Shown in pieces: positions 34,186 to 44,100 of a stretch of DNA of 64,000 nt. The number at the start of each line of letters is the position of its first letter. Within the stretch, counting starts at the first letter, position 1. The stretch comes from Xanthocytophaga agilis (GTDB taxonomy: Bacteria > Bacteroidota > Bacteroidia > Cytophagales > 172606-1): assembly GCF_030068605.1 (NCBI RefSeq), contig NZ_JASJOU010000009.1, positions 310,001 through 374,000 of the forward strand, in the 5' to 3' direction. Below the pieces are notes generated by a model, which was given only the letters and a program-made list of their open reading frames with translations, searched no databases and was not told the DNA's origin. Both the position numbers and the translations under genes were made by a program.

Positions 34186-35289
34186 TTGCAAATCCCCTTT
34201 TATTCTCTAGCTTATCAACATCAGAACATTCGAAAACAGCTAATTGAACAAATGACTCTGGTACTTGATTCACACTGGTATATTCAGGGTGAGCAGGTCA
34301 AGGCTTTTGAATCTGAATTTGCAGCATTTTGTCAAACGAATCACTGTATAGGTATATCTAATGGATTAGATGCTTTACACGTTAGTCTAAGGGCACTTGC
34401 GCTTGGTCCAGGAGACGAAGTAATTGTATCTGCCCACTGTTTCATAGCTTGTGTATTAGCCATTACTCATACTGGGGCAACACCTGTCTTTGTAGAACCA
34501 GATCTTTATACATACAATATCAATCCAACAGCCATTGAAGCAGCCATTACTCCACGCACAAAAGCGATTATGGCAGTTCATATGTATGGACAGCCCTGTG
34601 ATATGCAAGCTATTACTGGTATTGCAGGTAAGTATAAACTGTGGATCGTCGAAGATTTCGCTCAAGCCCAGGGAGCGAAATATGCCAACAAGCTTGTTGG
34701 CAGTTGGGGACATATAAATGCCACCAGTTTTTATCCTGTTAAAAATCTGGGAGCATTGGGAGATGCAGGAGCAATTACTACTCCGGATGTAGAACTGGCA
34801 GAAATGGTGCGTAAACTACAAAATTATGGTTCCAGCCAGAAATACTACTCAGATATACAGGGTTTTAATACTCGTCTTGATGAGCTACAAGCGGCTTTAT
34901 TGCATGTAAAGCTCCATTATTTGTCAGAATGGAATCAACAACGTCAGCAATTAGCCCACTATTATATCCGCTATCTTGCTGACCTCCCCTCAATCACCCT
35001 TCCGGTAATACTTCCTGAAGCTCATACAGTATGGCATCTATTTGTCATAAAGGTATCAGACCGCCAGGACCTCCAATCCTACCTAACAGAAAAAGGAATA
35101 GGTACAATGATACATTACCCTGTTCCACCTCATTTACAACAAGCTTATAAGAATCTTGGTTACCAATCCGGTTCCTTTCCTATTGCTGAGCTAATTGCAG
35201 ATACCTGTCTTAGTCTTCCTCTTTATCCTGGCCTTTCATCAGAAGCACAGGACTATATTATTAGCAATATCCGGGATTACTATTCTTAG
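34186..35289 (+). CDS. DegT/DnrJ/EryC1 family sugar aminotransferase (TTG start)
   Basis: A 367-residue PLP enzyme of the sugar aminotransferase family that aminates nucleotide-keto-sugars (dTDP-3-keto or similar). The PLP lysine is in FYPVKNLGALGDAG; other marks are SNGLDALHVSLRAL, VHMYGQPCDM and EDFAQAQGAKYANKLVGSWG. The frame can only begin at the TTG at 34186 (protein start MQIPFYSL) because a stop codon lies 18 bp upstream and no ATG precedes residue 23. The usual companion genes (ketoreductase, acetyltransferase) are not adjacent. Confidence 0.9.
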   Translation: MQIPFYSLAYQHQNIRKQLIEQMTLVLDSHWYIQGEQVKAFESEFAAFCQTNHCIGISNGLDALHVSLRALALGPGDEVIVSAHCFIACVLAITHTGATPVFVEPDLYTYNINPTAIEAAITPRTKAIMAVHMYGQPCDMQAITGIAGKYKLWIVEDFAQAQGAKYANKLVGSWGHINATSFYPVKNLGALGDAGAITTPDVELAEMVRKLQNYGSSQKYYSDIQGFNTRLDELQAALLHVKLHYLSEWNQQRQQLAHYYIRYLADLPSITLPVILPEAHTVWHLFVIKVSDRQDLQSYLTEKGIGTMIHYPVPPHLQQAYKNLGYQSGSFPIAELIADTCLSLPLYPGLSSEAQDYIISNIRDYYS

Positions 35290-35475
35290 ACGTCAACCTT
35301 ACTAATTTTTACCTGAGTACACTTTTCTTACAAGCCTAACCGACTCATGCCATTTCAGACCAAATGACAATGCACTATATATCCATAGTTTTTTGGGTAT
35401 ACTAAATTTTTACCTTCTGATTAAACCTTATTAGCTGAAACCACTCTAACAGATATCATTTAACAAAATACAATT

Positions 35476-35877
35476 ATGAAAACACATTCACTCCTTATGA
35501 AATCTTTAATTACAGGTTTTGCACTAATCGCATTGTTTTTCTTTACCAATGAACTAAAGGCGCAAACAACACCTATAAATAAAGACAAGATTGAAGACAA
35601 AATAGATCGGGCAGAAGATGTAGCAGATCGGAAAGAAAACAGAGCCGACAGACGTGAAAATCGTGCAGATCGTAGAGAAGACAAAAGAGATAAAAGAGAG
35701 GATGTACGTGATGCCAAACACAATGGAGGCAAACTTGACAAATTAGAAGATAAAGTAGACAAAGCAGAGGATCGCAAAGATCGTAGAGAAGACGTACGAG
35801 ACAGAGCGGAAAACAGAAGAGATCGCAGAGAAAATGTACGTGACAGAAAAGAAGATAGGAAAGACGGTAAAAACTAA
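35476..35877 (+). CDS. secreted Asp/Arg/Glu heptad-repeat protein
   Basis: A 133-residue exported protein. Residues 1-29 form a signal peptide (cleavage after KA). From residue 37 the mature part consists of about 13 seven-residue repeats of the type D-(R/K)-x-E-(D/N)-x-x, for example DRAEDVA, DRKENRA, DRREDKR and DRREDVR. The only interruption is a NGGKL segment. It has almost no hydrophobic residues, so it is probably disordered or a highly charged helix in the periplasm or outside the cell. No family is recognised. Its own terminator follows. Confidence 0.7.
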   Translation: MKTHSLLMKSLITGFALIALFFFTNELKAQTTPINKDKIEDKIDRAEDVADRKENRADRRENRADRREDKRDKREDVRDAKHNGGKLDKLEDKVDKAEDRKDRREDVRDRAENRRDRRENVRDRKEDRKDGKN

Positions 35878-35937
35878 GCGTTTGTTTAGTTGTAGTTGCC
35901 AGTGAAAGGAACCGCAATCTGAGTAACTGACAGTAGC

Positions 35938-35968
35938 AAAAGTCCATGATTGTTAGTCATGGACTTTT
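35938..35968 (+). terminator. hairpin terminator
   Basis: A 12-bp perfect stem (AAAAGTCCATGA at 35938-35949, TCATGGACTTTT at 35957-35968) follows the heptad-repeat gene and faces the convergent upp gene. Confidence 0.88.
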
Positions 35969-36000
35969 CTTACTTCAAGAATTCACAAACTTATAACATT

Positions 36001-36645
36001 TTACATTTTCTCACCAAAAGCCAGATCACCAGCATCACCCAGTCCAGGTACAATATAATATTTGTGATTCAGGCTTTCATCCAGTGCCCCAATCCAGAAT
36101 TTTGCTTCAGGGAAATATTGTTGCACATAACTTACACCTTCATGAGTAGCAATAGCAGATACCAGATGCACCGAGGCAGGCTTCCCAAATGTACGTAATG
36201 AAGTCAGTGTCCTGATCACAGATTTACCAGTTGCCAACATAGGATCTATCAGAATCAACACTTTTCCCTCAAGATCAGGCATGGCCGTATACTGCATTTC
36301 AATATCAAACGAATAGTCATCGTTAGGTTTTCCGCGATATGCTCCTATAAATGCACTTTCTGCTTTATCAAATACATTGACAAACCCCTGATACATGGGC
36401 AATCCAGCCCGAAGGATAGTTCCCAGAACCGGTTGCTGTTCTAATAGTAATGTTTCAGATACTCCCAGAGGAGTTTGAATCTGAGCAGTTTCATAAGTCA
36501 ACGACTTGGAGACCTCATATGCCAGCATCTCGCCTAATCTTTCCATATTGCGCCGAAAACGCATTCTGTCTTTTTGAATATCAATATCCCGAAGTTCAGC
36601 AATAAAGTGATTAGCAATGGAAGGGGTCTCTGACAATACAAACAT
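36001..36645 (-). CDS. upp: uracil phosphoribosyltransferase
   Basis: A 214-residue enzyme that converts uracil and PRPP to UMP in pyrimidine salvage. Motifs: LGTILRAGLPMYQG, the PRPP loop VLILIDPMLATGKSVIRT (about residues 130-147), and GLGDAGDLAFGEKM at the C-terminus. Length is normal. Single-gene unit on the minus strand, convergent with the heptad-repeat gene. Confidence 0.95.
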   Translation of the reverse strand: MFVLSETPSIANHFIAELRDIDIQKDRMRFRRNMERLGEMLAYEVSKSLTYETAQIQTPLGVSETLLLEQQPVLGTILRAGLPMYQGFVNVFDKAESAFIGAYRGKPNDDYSFDIEMQYTAMPDLEGKVLILIDPMLATGKSVIRTLTSLRTFGKPASVHLVSAIATHEGVSYVQQYFPEAKFWIGALDESLNHKYYIVPGLGDAGDLAFGEKM

Positions 36646-36807
36646 GAGTAGTAGATTATATAGTGCAAAATATTCAGTCGGATATACTTGCTATACAATA
36701 TCCATGGCTTTTACCTCAACACAGCAAAAATATCTCTATTCTGATATAAGAGGTTTCAGAATAACAGGTAAAAGGCGGATAAAGCTATCTTGCCGAAATA
36801 TAACCAT

Positions 36808-36843
36808 AAAAAAAATGCAAGGTCAATGACTTTGCATTTTTTT
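36808..36843 (-). terminator. hairpin terminator
   Basis: Stem AAAAAATGCAA with TTGCATTTTTT (outer limits 36808-36843) just downstream of the minus-strand gene at 36890, with long A and T tracts. Confidence 0.85.
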
Positions 36844-36889
36844 GATCAAGCATGAAGAAATCTATTTGTCTTGTCAGATCTGTAATACC

Positions 36890-37135
36890 TTATCTAGCAG
36901 GATAGGGTCGGTCTGCACGAATATTTCTATGTGGATGAGAAGGCGGCTGCTGTATCCATTGTATTAAAGTCCTGCGCATTGAGAAAAGTAAAAACGCTGT
37001 CCATGATAAAAATCCCAAAAGTGCAATTACCCATGTATCTTCAATCATCACAAGACGAATCATAATACCCCAGAAACACACCAATAGAATAATCAAAAAC
37101 ACACGAACTTTGCCTGAATTATTTTTTGCTTTCAT
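36890..37135 (-). CDS. small membrane protein of unknown function
   Basis: An 81-residue protein with two membrane helices (about 10-29 and 33-52) and a basic C-terminal tail with Pro and His (QQPPSHPHRNIRADRPY). No family is recognised. It has its own terminator and is divergent from the ECF sigma gene at 37392. Confidence 0.55.
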   Translation of the reverse strand: MKAKNNSGKVRVFLIILLVCFWGIMIRLVMIEDTWVIALLGFLSWTAFLLFSMRRTLIQWIQQPPSHPHRNIRADRPYPAR

Positions 37136-37391
37136 AGTTATTTTACCAAATCTTCGAAAATCCTTTTTTTCCCTTCATTCATTCTTATCATACTACATTG
37201 GTAAAATACCCGCTCCAAATTGTAACCAACAAAGTTAAAATAGACTCAAAGAAAATTCAGATACAAAAACCAGTAGGTTTTAATGAGGGTCTAGCCTAAA
37301 AAGTAAACAGGATTCCATGATTTTTTTAATTTTTTTTCAAAATTTGGGTTACATTTAACTAAGCACTATTTACAAACTTATACCCGACACA

Positions 37392-38006
37392 ATGAAAATC
37401 GGTAAACGATATTCGGATGAGGAAATTATACAGCTAGTCAAGTTCGGAAGAAATCTTGAACAACCTATTAGTTATTTATATACGGAGCACTTTGAGAATC
37501 TAACTAACTTCATTAGAAAGAATAAAGGGAGTCAGCAAGATGCCGAAGATATTTTTCAGGAAACGATCATCACTTTTGTTGATCTCGTAGAACGTGAAAA
37601 ATTCAGAGGAGAGTCAAGTATCAAGACTTTTTTATATGCCATTGCCCGCAATATATGGCTTAATGAACTTAAAAAAAGAGACCGTATGTTTATCCGTGAT
37701 ACAGAATCATACGAACCCCAGTCTAAAGAGTCAGAAGATTTACAGGAAGCACTGATCAAAAACGAGTCTAAGCAGAAGGTATTAGAATTAATAGAGCAGC
37801 TAGGTGAAACATGTAAAAAGATTTTAGTCTACTACTATTACGAAAACCTTTCTATGAAAGAAATCTACGAACGTATGCATTATGAAAGTGAACAAGTAGT
37901 TCGTAATCAGAAGTACAAGTGCATGAAGAAGCTAATTGATTGGATTGATACGAATCCGGGTATGAAAAACACAGTTAAAGAACTACTGGCATATGGAACT
38001 GAATAA
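37392..38006 (+). CDS. ECF RNA polymerase sigma factor
   Basis: A 204-residue sigma-70 family factor. Region 2: LYTEHFENLTNFIRKNKGSQ and DAEDIFQETIITFVD, with AIARNIWLNELKKR. Region 4: LGETCKKILVYYYYENLSMK and EIYERMHYESEQVVRNQKYK. It overlaps the next gene by 14 bp, so the two are translationally coupled; the partner is a probable anti-sigma factor. The target regulon is not visible here. Confidence 0.88.
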   Translation: MKIGKRYSDEEIIQLVKFGRNLEQPISYLYTEHFENLTNFIRKNKGSQQDAEDIFQETIITFVDLVEREKFRGESSIKTFLYAIARNIWLNELKKRDRMFIRDTESYEPQSKESEDLQEALIKNESKQKVLELIEQLGETCKKILVYYYYENLSMKEIYERMHYESEQVVRNQKYKCMKKLIDWIDTNPGMKNTVKELLAYGTE

Positions 38007-38778
38007 CACACAACAAGAACGCTGGGAATACATAGATGCATACCTGCGTAATGAACTCAATACCGGAGAGAAAGCCAAGTTTGAAGACCAACTCTCAATT
38101 AACTCTTCTTTACAGGAAGAAGTAACATCAATACGTACAGCCAGCACGTTGATTCGCAGCTATGGACAACGTGAAGAATTAAAAGAAATCCATAAGAAAA
38201 TGGTAAGCTTACAGAAAAAGAATCAGGATACATCTACACAAAATATACGCTTTTATTTACGAATAGCAGCTATTATTGTGTTCCTTATCGTTGCCTGGTC
38301 AGCTATTGGTTTTATGTCACTGACTCCCAATAGCCTGTATAGCGATGACTTTAGTAGTTTTACCTCCGATGCAGTTCGTGGCGAAGCAGGCCCCAAACAT
38401 CCCAAAACAGAATATCTTATTCACACAGAGTACGCTAATGCTAACTATGTGCGTGTAGTAGAATTATATAAGGGAAGCAAAGAGAAAGGTCTTACAGAAA
38501 CGTTTCTTGCAGGCAATGCATACCTTGCCATAAATCAAGCCTCTGCTGCAATCTATTGTTTTAAGCAAGTTCTATATCTATCTGCAAAAGAAAACACATA
38601 TGATTATTATCAGGAAGCTGAATATTACCTAGCATGGTCGTATTTAAAAAACAATCAGCTTGATGATGCGATTAAGCTTTTCGACAAGATTTATCGTAGT
38701 GAGTTCCATGTACACAATGGCGATGTAGATTCATGGTTCTACTGGAAACTGAAACTCCTCCAGTGGAAAAGACGATAA
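37993..38778 (+). CDS. probable anti-sigma factor with periplasmic repeat domain
   Basis: A 261-residue protein. The cytoplasmic N-terminus (residues 1-85) has the anti-sigma-like ERWEYIDAYLRNELNTGEK and a helical region. One transmembrane helix (about 88-108) is followed by a periplasmic part with two or three TPR-like helix pairs (LAGNAYLAINQASAAIYCFKQ; YYLAWSYLKNNQLDDAIKLF). Overlap with the ECF sigma gene supports a regulatory pairing. No catalytic residues. The signal it senses is unknown. Confidence 0.75.
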   Translation: MELNNTQQERWEYIDAYLRNELNTGEKAKFEDQLSINSSLQEEVTSIRTASTLIRSYGQREELKEIHKKMVSLQKKNQDTSTQNIRFYLRIAAIIVFLIVAWSAIGFMSLTPNSLYSDDFSSFTSDAVRGEAGPKHPKTEYLIHTEYANANYVRVVELYKGSKEKGLTETFLAGNAYLAINQASAAIYCFKQVLYLSAKENTYDYYQEAEYYLAWSYLKNNQLDDAIKLFDKIYRSEFHVHNGDVDSWFYWKLKLLQWKRR

Positions 38779-38790
38779 GACCTTATTATC

Positions 38791-38840
38791 AAAAAGTAAA
38801 AGCCCGTTTGTAAAGAAGAATAAACGGGCTTTTACTTTTT
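38791..38840. terminator. 19-bp convergent terminator
   Basis: A perfect 19-bp stem: AAAAAGTAAAAGCCCGTTT (38791-38809) pairs with 38822-38840. It serves both convergent genes, and its right edge touches the stop codon of the Ppx/GppA gene. Confidence 0.92.
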
Positions 38841-39745
38841 TATACTCTTAACTTTTTTATTTTCTCATAGAGTCCTTGTATAATCCCATCAATCAGACCT
38901 ATTTCAGGCACTTTGATCAGATCAGCATTGGCACACTGCATTACATATAAATATATTTCTGCTGCAGGTACAATAACATCCGCCCGATCAGGGTTCAAAC
39001 GTAGTTTATTGATCCGATCTTCTACAGAATGCCGCATTACAAAATCATGAATGGTTGCAATATCGTCCCGACTTACCATTCCACTTACACTCTGTTGTGT
39101 GAACTGGTAAAGTTTAGCCATCTCATAAATTTTACTGATATTCCCTCCTGTTCCTACAGCATAGATAGGCTCTGAAAGCCCTCTAAGTTCTTCTTCCAAC
39201 CATTCTTTCATGGACTTCCATTGACGCGCAGCTTTTTTAGGCTCTTCCAGTAATCGTACTGAGCCAATCTTGAAAGACCGGGCTGCAATTTTTTTCTGAT
39301 TTACATATACATTCAATTCAGTACTCCCTCCTCCTACATCAATGTGCACATAAGTAGCTGTATCCAATTCACGTACTACTACATTATTGACCAACTCAGC
39401 CTCCTGATTGCCTGTGATGACTTGAATACGCATATTCAGTTTTTCCTGAATCCGCTTTACAATATCGGGTCCGTTTTCTGCTTCACGCATAGCAGATGTA
39501 GCACAAAGACGAAACTGATCTACTTCATGCAATTCAAACAACAACTTACAGGCATGTATAAACTTGGTCAGATTTGCTTCGCGCTGAGGACCAATTACGC
39601 CAGAATGAAAAACATCTTTCCCTAATTGAAGTGGAAATCGAATGTACTCTACCTGTTTAAAAGACACTTTATCTCCATCATATAATACCAGACTGATTTG
39701 CATACGGGCAGCATTTGACCCTATATCGATGGCACCTAATTTCAT
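38840..39745 (-). CDS. Ppx/GppA family phosphatase
   Basis: A 301-residue enzyme of the exopolyphosphatase / pppGpp phosphatase family (actin-like ATPase fold). Motifs: MKLGAIDIGSNAARMQI, then ATSAMREAENG, HIDVGGGSTELNVY and AVGTGGNISKIYEM, the two phosphate-binding loops. The family acts on polyphosphate or pppGpp; which is used here cannot be read from the sequence. It is shorter than two-domain Ppx and lacks the C-terminal HD domain. ATG at 39745 was chosen (MKLGA). Confidence 0.88.
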   Translation of the reverse strand: MKLGAIDIGSNAARMQISLVLYDGDKVSFKQVEYIRFPLQLGKDVFHSGVIGPQREANLTKFIHACKLLFELHEVDQFRLCATSAMREAENGPDIVKRIQEKLNMRIQVITGNQEAELVNNVVVRELDTATYVHIDVGGGSTELNVYVNQKKIAARSFKIGSVRLLEEPKKAARQWKSMKEWLEEELRGLSEPIYAVGTGGNISKIYEMAKLYQFTQQSVSGMVSRDDIATIHDFVMRHSVEDRINKLRLNPDRADVIVPAAEIYLYVMQCANADLIKVPEIGLIDGIIQGLYEKIKKLRV

Positions 39746-39937
39746 AAATAAAAAAAATGAAGGATGTTTAAAATGTAACAACATGTATCCACACTATTCT
39801 TTGCCATCTATCAGAACAAAAATAGCACCTTTGTTTTGGATACATTCCCATAGATAGTTCTTATTCCTGTGGATACCATGATTTTTTTGTATAAATGAAT
39901 CACTATGTATCTATTTTTTATCTTCCTTTTAATTATA

Positions 39938-39945
39938 TACCTTTG
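39938..39945 (+). promoter_or_regulatory. -7 box for the SAM riboswitch transcript
   Basis: TACCTTTG ends 10 bp before the riboswitch P1 stem, so transcription probably starts within a few bases of the aptamer. Confidence 0.6.
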
Positions 39946-39955
39946 TACACAAATG

Positions 39956-40109
39956 CTTATCCAGAAAGACGGAGGGAATGGACCCAATGATGTCTTGGCA
40001 ACCGTTTTTCGTTTCAGATATCTTACTACTACCAGAATTGCATCTCTGAAACGTAAAAAAAGGTGCTACTTTCCACCCCAGAACAAACTATTTTTTGGGG
40101 AAAGATAAG
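39956..40109 (+). ncRNA. SAM-I riboswitch
   Basis: The aptamer is bounded by P1 arms CTTATC (39956-39961) and GATAAG (40104-40109). Between them are the canonical core blocks: ACGGAGGGAATGGACCC with AATGA, CTTGGCAACC, a P3 stem TTTCAGA/TCTGAAA, and AGGTGCTA followed by TTTCCACC. This is the class I (S-box) pattern that binds S-adenosylmethionine and shuts off methionine genes. It precedes a patatin gene and metH. A later hairpin (CATTTG/CAAATG, 40120-40139) has no T tract, so the mode of control is unclear. Confidence 0.93.
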
Positions 40110-40187
40110 GAAGAAGCCTCATTTGCAACCCATCAAATGATCCTCCTCTCTGGAACTGCATACGTATAGGCGCTAAAAATAACTGGA

Positions 40188-41081
40188 ATGAGATATCTCT
40201 TTTTCCTATTCTTTGCATATTATGTAACTGGTCAATGCTTTGGCCAGGCCACAGCCGTTTATCGAAATCTGGTAATGGAAGGAGGCGGTATTCGGGGTAT
40301 AGCCTATAGTGGTGCTATTAAGGAACCGGAGCAGAGGGGTATACTGGATTCGATTACTCGGGTAGGTGGCACATCAGCGGGAGCTATACAGGCCGCTCTT
40401 CTGGCTGTAGGATATTCGGCAGATGAAATCAGACAACTCATCTATGCTATGCCTGTAAAAAAAATGAACGATGGCCGTTTCGTATTTATAGGTGATAGTA
40501 ATAGCCTTGTTAAATATTATAACTGGTACAGGAGTGAAAAGTTTACAAAATGGCTGGAAGAACAACTAAAGGCCAAAACAGGACTTGACAATATTACACT
40601 GGACCAGCTACATACTATGGCAGGCCCAAACGGTATGAGGGATTTATATGTCACAGGCACCAATCTTACCCAACAAAAGGTCGAAGCGTTGTCATACGAA
40701 ATCTATCCAGCCATGAAAGTATCAGATGCAGTTCGTATTTCCATGTCGATACCTCTGTATTTTAAAGCCATGTTTATAGATTCTCTTGGTAATACTATAG
40801 CAAAACCTGCGCCTGGCCAGAAGGTAAACGTGATGGTAGATGGAGGTATTTTAGCTAATTATCCTATTGACCTTTTTGATCAGAACAAGTATTTATACAG
40901 GCCACAATCTGGACTTGCTTTGGATGCCTATATACTCAATTCTAAAACACTAGGTTTGCGTCTGGATAGAGAAGAGCAAATACCCTATGATAATCAGCAG
41001 AAAGGACTCGCCCCCTATGAGATTTACAATTTTAAGAGTTATATGTCTGCCTTTTACACTAACGATTGGATTCCTACATAA
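40188..41081 (+). CDS. patatin-like phospholipase, C-terminus short
   Basis: A 297-residue exported lipase-like protein. After a signal peptide (residues 1-20) come the oxyanion motif [13 protein letters not shown], the nucleophile motif GGTSAGA with Ser63, and the catalytic DGG ([11 protein letters not shown], Asp218), a complete Ser-Asp dyad. The frame stops soon after [14 protein letters not shown]; family members I recall run some 60-80 residues further, so the 3' end may be lost. It lies between a SAM-I riboswitch and metH, 68 bp before the latter. The link to methionine metabolism is not explained. Confidence 0.8.
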   Translation: MRYLFFLFFAYYVTGQCFGQATAVYRNLVMEGGGIRGIAYSGAIKEPEQRGILDSITRVGGTSAGAIQAALLAVGYSADEIRQLIYAMPVKKMNDGRFVFIGDSNSLVKYYNWYRSEKFTKWLEEQLKAKTGLDNITLDQLHTMAGPNGMRDLYVTGTNLTQQKVEALSYEIYPAMKVSDAVRISMSIPLYFKAMFIDSLGNTIAKPAPGQKVNVMVDGGILANYPIDLFDQNKYLYRPQSGLALDAYILNSKTLGLRLDREEQIPYDNQQKGLAPYEIYNFKSYMSAFYTNDWIPT

Positions 41082-41149
41082 GAAATAACCTCTACCAATA
41101 TACTAAGAATATATACCATACATCGACATTAACATATACCTATACCTAC

Positions 41150-44100
41150 ATGACTGACATTCGCGATATTCTCAAGCAACGTATCCTCATACTTGATGGA
41201 GCCATGGGAACCATGATTCAACGGTATCATCTGACAGAAGAAGACTACAGAGGAGAACGCTTTAAGGATTTCCCCCATGATTTGAAAGGTAACAATGACC
41301 TATTATCTATTACACAACCAGCAATCATCAAGGAAATCCATACCAAATATCTGGAAGCAGGAGCGGATATCATTGAAACTAATACCTTCTCGGGTACTTC
41401 TATCGCAATGGCAGACTACCATATGGAAGATCTGGTATATGAATTAAACTATGAGTCGGCTAAAGTAGCGAAAGAAGCTGTTATAGAATTTAATGCAAAA
41501 TACCCTGAAAAGCCTCGCTTTGTAGCAGGTGCTATGGGGCCAACCAACCGTACGGCATCGTTGTCGCCAGATGTTAACAATCCTGGCTATCGTGCTATTA
41601 CGTTTGATCAACTGGTTGACGCTTATTATGAACAGGTACGCGGACTTGTTGATGGTGGAGCGGATATACTATTGGTAGAAACCATTTTTGATACGCTTAA
41701 TGCTAAAGCAGCTTTATTTGCCATTGATTTATTCTTTGTCAATAACAAAGATAAGCAGCCTTTGCCTATCATGGTTTCCGGAACCATCACAGATGCATCC
41801 GGACGTACTCTATCCGGGCAGACAACGGAAGCATTCTTAACTTCTGTATCACATCTGCCGTTGCTTTCTGTAGGACTTAACTGTGCACTAGGTGCAGACT
41901 TAATGCGTCCGTATGTCCAAACATTAGCAAAAGAATCTCCTTTCTTTACCTCTGCATACCCTAATGCAGGACTCCCCAATGAATTTGGAGAATATGATCA
42001 ATCTCCGGATGAGATGGCAGCCATTGTAGAAGGGTTTCTGTCAGATAGCTTTGTCAATATAATAGGTGGTTGCTGTGGTACTACGCCTGATCATATTCAG
42101 GCTATTGCAAAAGTAGCAGCCAACTATCAGCCACGTCCTCTTCCTCAGTTTGACAAGACAATGAAACTGTCAGGTCTGGAGCCATTAAGGGTAACCAAAG
42201 AAACTAACTTCATCAATGTTGGGGAACGAACCAATGTAACAGGTTCAAAAGCATTTGCACGACTTATTAAAACAGGGGATTATGAAGCAGCCCTGAGTGT
42301 AGCACGTCAGCAGGTAGAAGGTGGAGCCCAGGTCATAGATATTAATATGGATGAAGGGATGCTTGATTCTGTAGAAGTGATGACCACTTTTCTGAATCTG
42401 ATAGCAGCCGAACCTGATATTTCCCGTGTTCCAATCATGATAGACTCTTCCAAATGGGAGGTTATTGAAGCAGGATTGAAATGTGTACAGGGCAAAGCGA
42501 TTGTAAATTCTATCTCTCTAAAAGAAGGAGAAGAAAAATTCAAAGACTATGCACATAAGATACTGCGTTATGGCGCAGCGACTGTAGTAATGGCTTTTGA
42601 TGAACAGGGACAGGCAGATTCCTATGAACGCAGGATTCAGATTTGTGAAAGAGCATACAACATTCTCGTAAAAGAAGTAGGCTTCCCACCTGAAGATATC
42701 ATCTTTGACCCTAATATTCTGACAGTTGCAACAGGTATTGAAGAACACAACAACTATGCGGTTGATTTTTTTAATGCAACCAAATGGATAAAAGAAAACC
42801 TTCCTTATGCAAAAGTATCAGGTGGGGTATCCAATATATCGTTTAGTTTCAGAGGTAATGACCATGTACGTGAAGCTATGCACTCTGCTTTCCTGTACCA
42901 TGGAATTAAGGCTGGAATGGATATGGGCATTGTCAATGCTGGTCAGCTGGCAGTATATGATGACATTCCTAAAGATTTACTGGAACTCGTAGAGGATGTG
43001 TTGCTTAACCGCCGTCAGGATGCAACAGAAAGACTAATCGCATTTGCAGAAACAGTAAAAGCTCAAGGCAAGGAAAAAGTTGAAGACCTTGCATGGCGTA
43101 ACGGAACAGTAGGTGAACGTCTGACTCATAGTCTTGTAAAAGGTATTGTAGATTATATCGATCAGGACGTAGAAGAGGCTCGTCAGCAAGTAGATCGTCC
43201 ATTAAAAGTTATTGAAGGACCGCTAATGGATGGCATGAATGTGGTGGGCGATCTGTTTGGCGCTGGAAAAATGTTTCTTCCTCAAGTTGTAAAATCGGCG
43301 CGGGTAATGAAAAAAGCGGTAGCCTATCTGCTACCATTTATAGAGGCAGAAAAAAGCGGTGGTGGAAGTTCTTCAGCAGGTAAAATCTTATTGGCAACAG
43401 TTAAAGGAGATGTGCATGATATCGGAAAGAATATCGTAGGTGTGGTGTTAGGTTGTAATAACTACGAAATCGTTGACCTTGGTGTAATGGTACCTACAGA
43501 CAAAATTCTGGAAGCCGCTCGTAGAGAAAATGCTGACATCATTGGTTTGAGTGGTTTGATTACTCCAAGTCTGGATGAGATGGTAGGCGTTGCAAAAGAG
43601 ATGGAACGCCAAGGATTTACCATACCATTACTGATTGGCGGTGCCACTACATCACGTATCCATACTGCTGTTAAAATTGACCCTCACTACTCAGGTCCGG
43701 TTATCCATGTGCTGGATGCAAGTCGCTCTGTGCCAGTAGCAGGAAAGCTAGTACAGAATGAACAAACCCGTGAAGAAATATTCCAGGAGATAAAAGGAGA
43801 ATATGCCAAACTTCGTTCAGATCATGCGAATCGTCAGAAAGACAAGAACTATGTATCTATCGAAAAAGCTCGTGAGAATAGTCTGAAAATTGATTGGGAA
43901 GCATCTCCTATGTACCAACCTAAATTTTTAGGCAACCGTTATTTTGAGGATTATGATCTTGCAGAAATTGCTAAATACATAGATTGGACTCCATTCTTCC
44001 AGACATGGCAGCTACAAGGCAAATATCCTAAAATCTTTGATAACCCAGTTGTGGGTGAAGAAGCGAAACGTCTTTATGAAGATGCACAACAAATGCTTCA

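Noticed and set aside
35573-35947. minus-strand frames over the heptad gene
   Set aside because: They are complements of the Asp/Arg/Glu repeats and show the same 7-codon period.
39905-40108. 67-codon plus-strand frame upstream of the patatin gene
   Set aside because: It coincides with the promoter and SAM-I riboswitch aptamer; the codons have no protein-like pattern.
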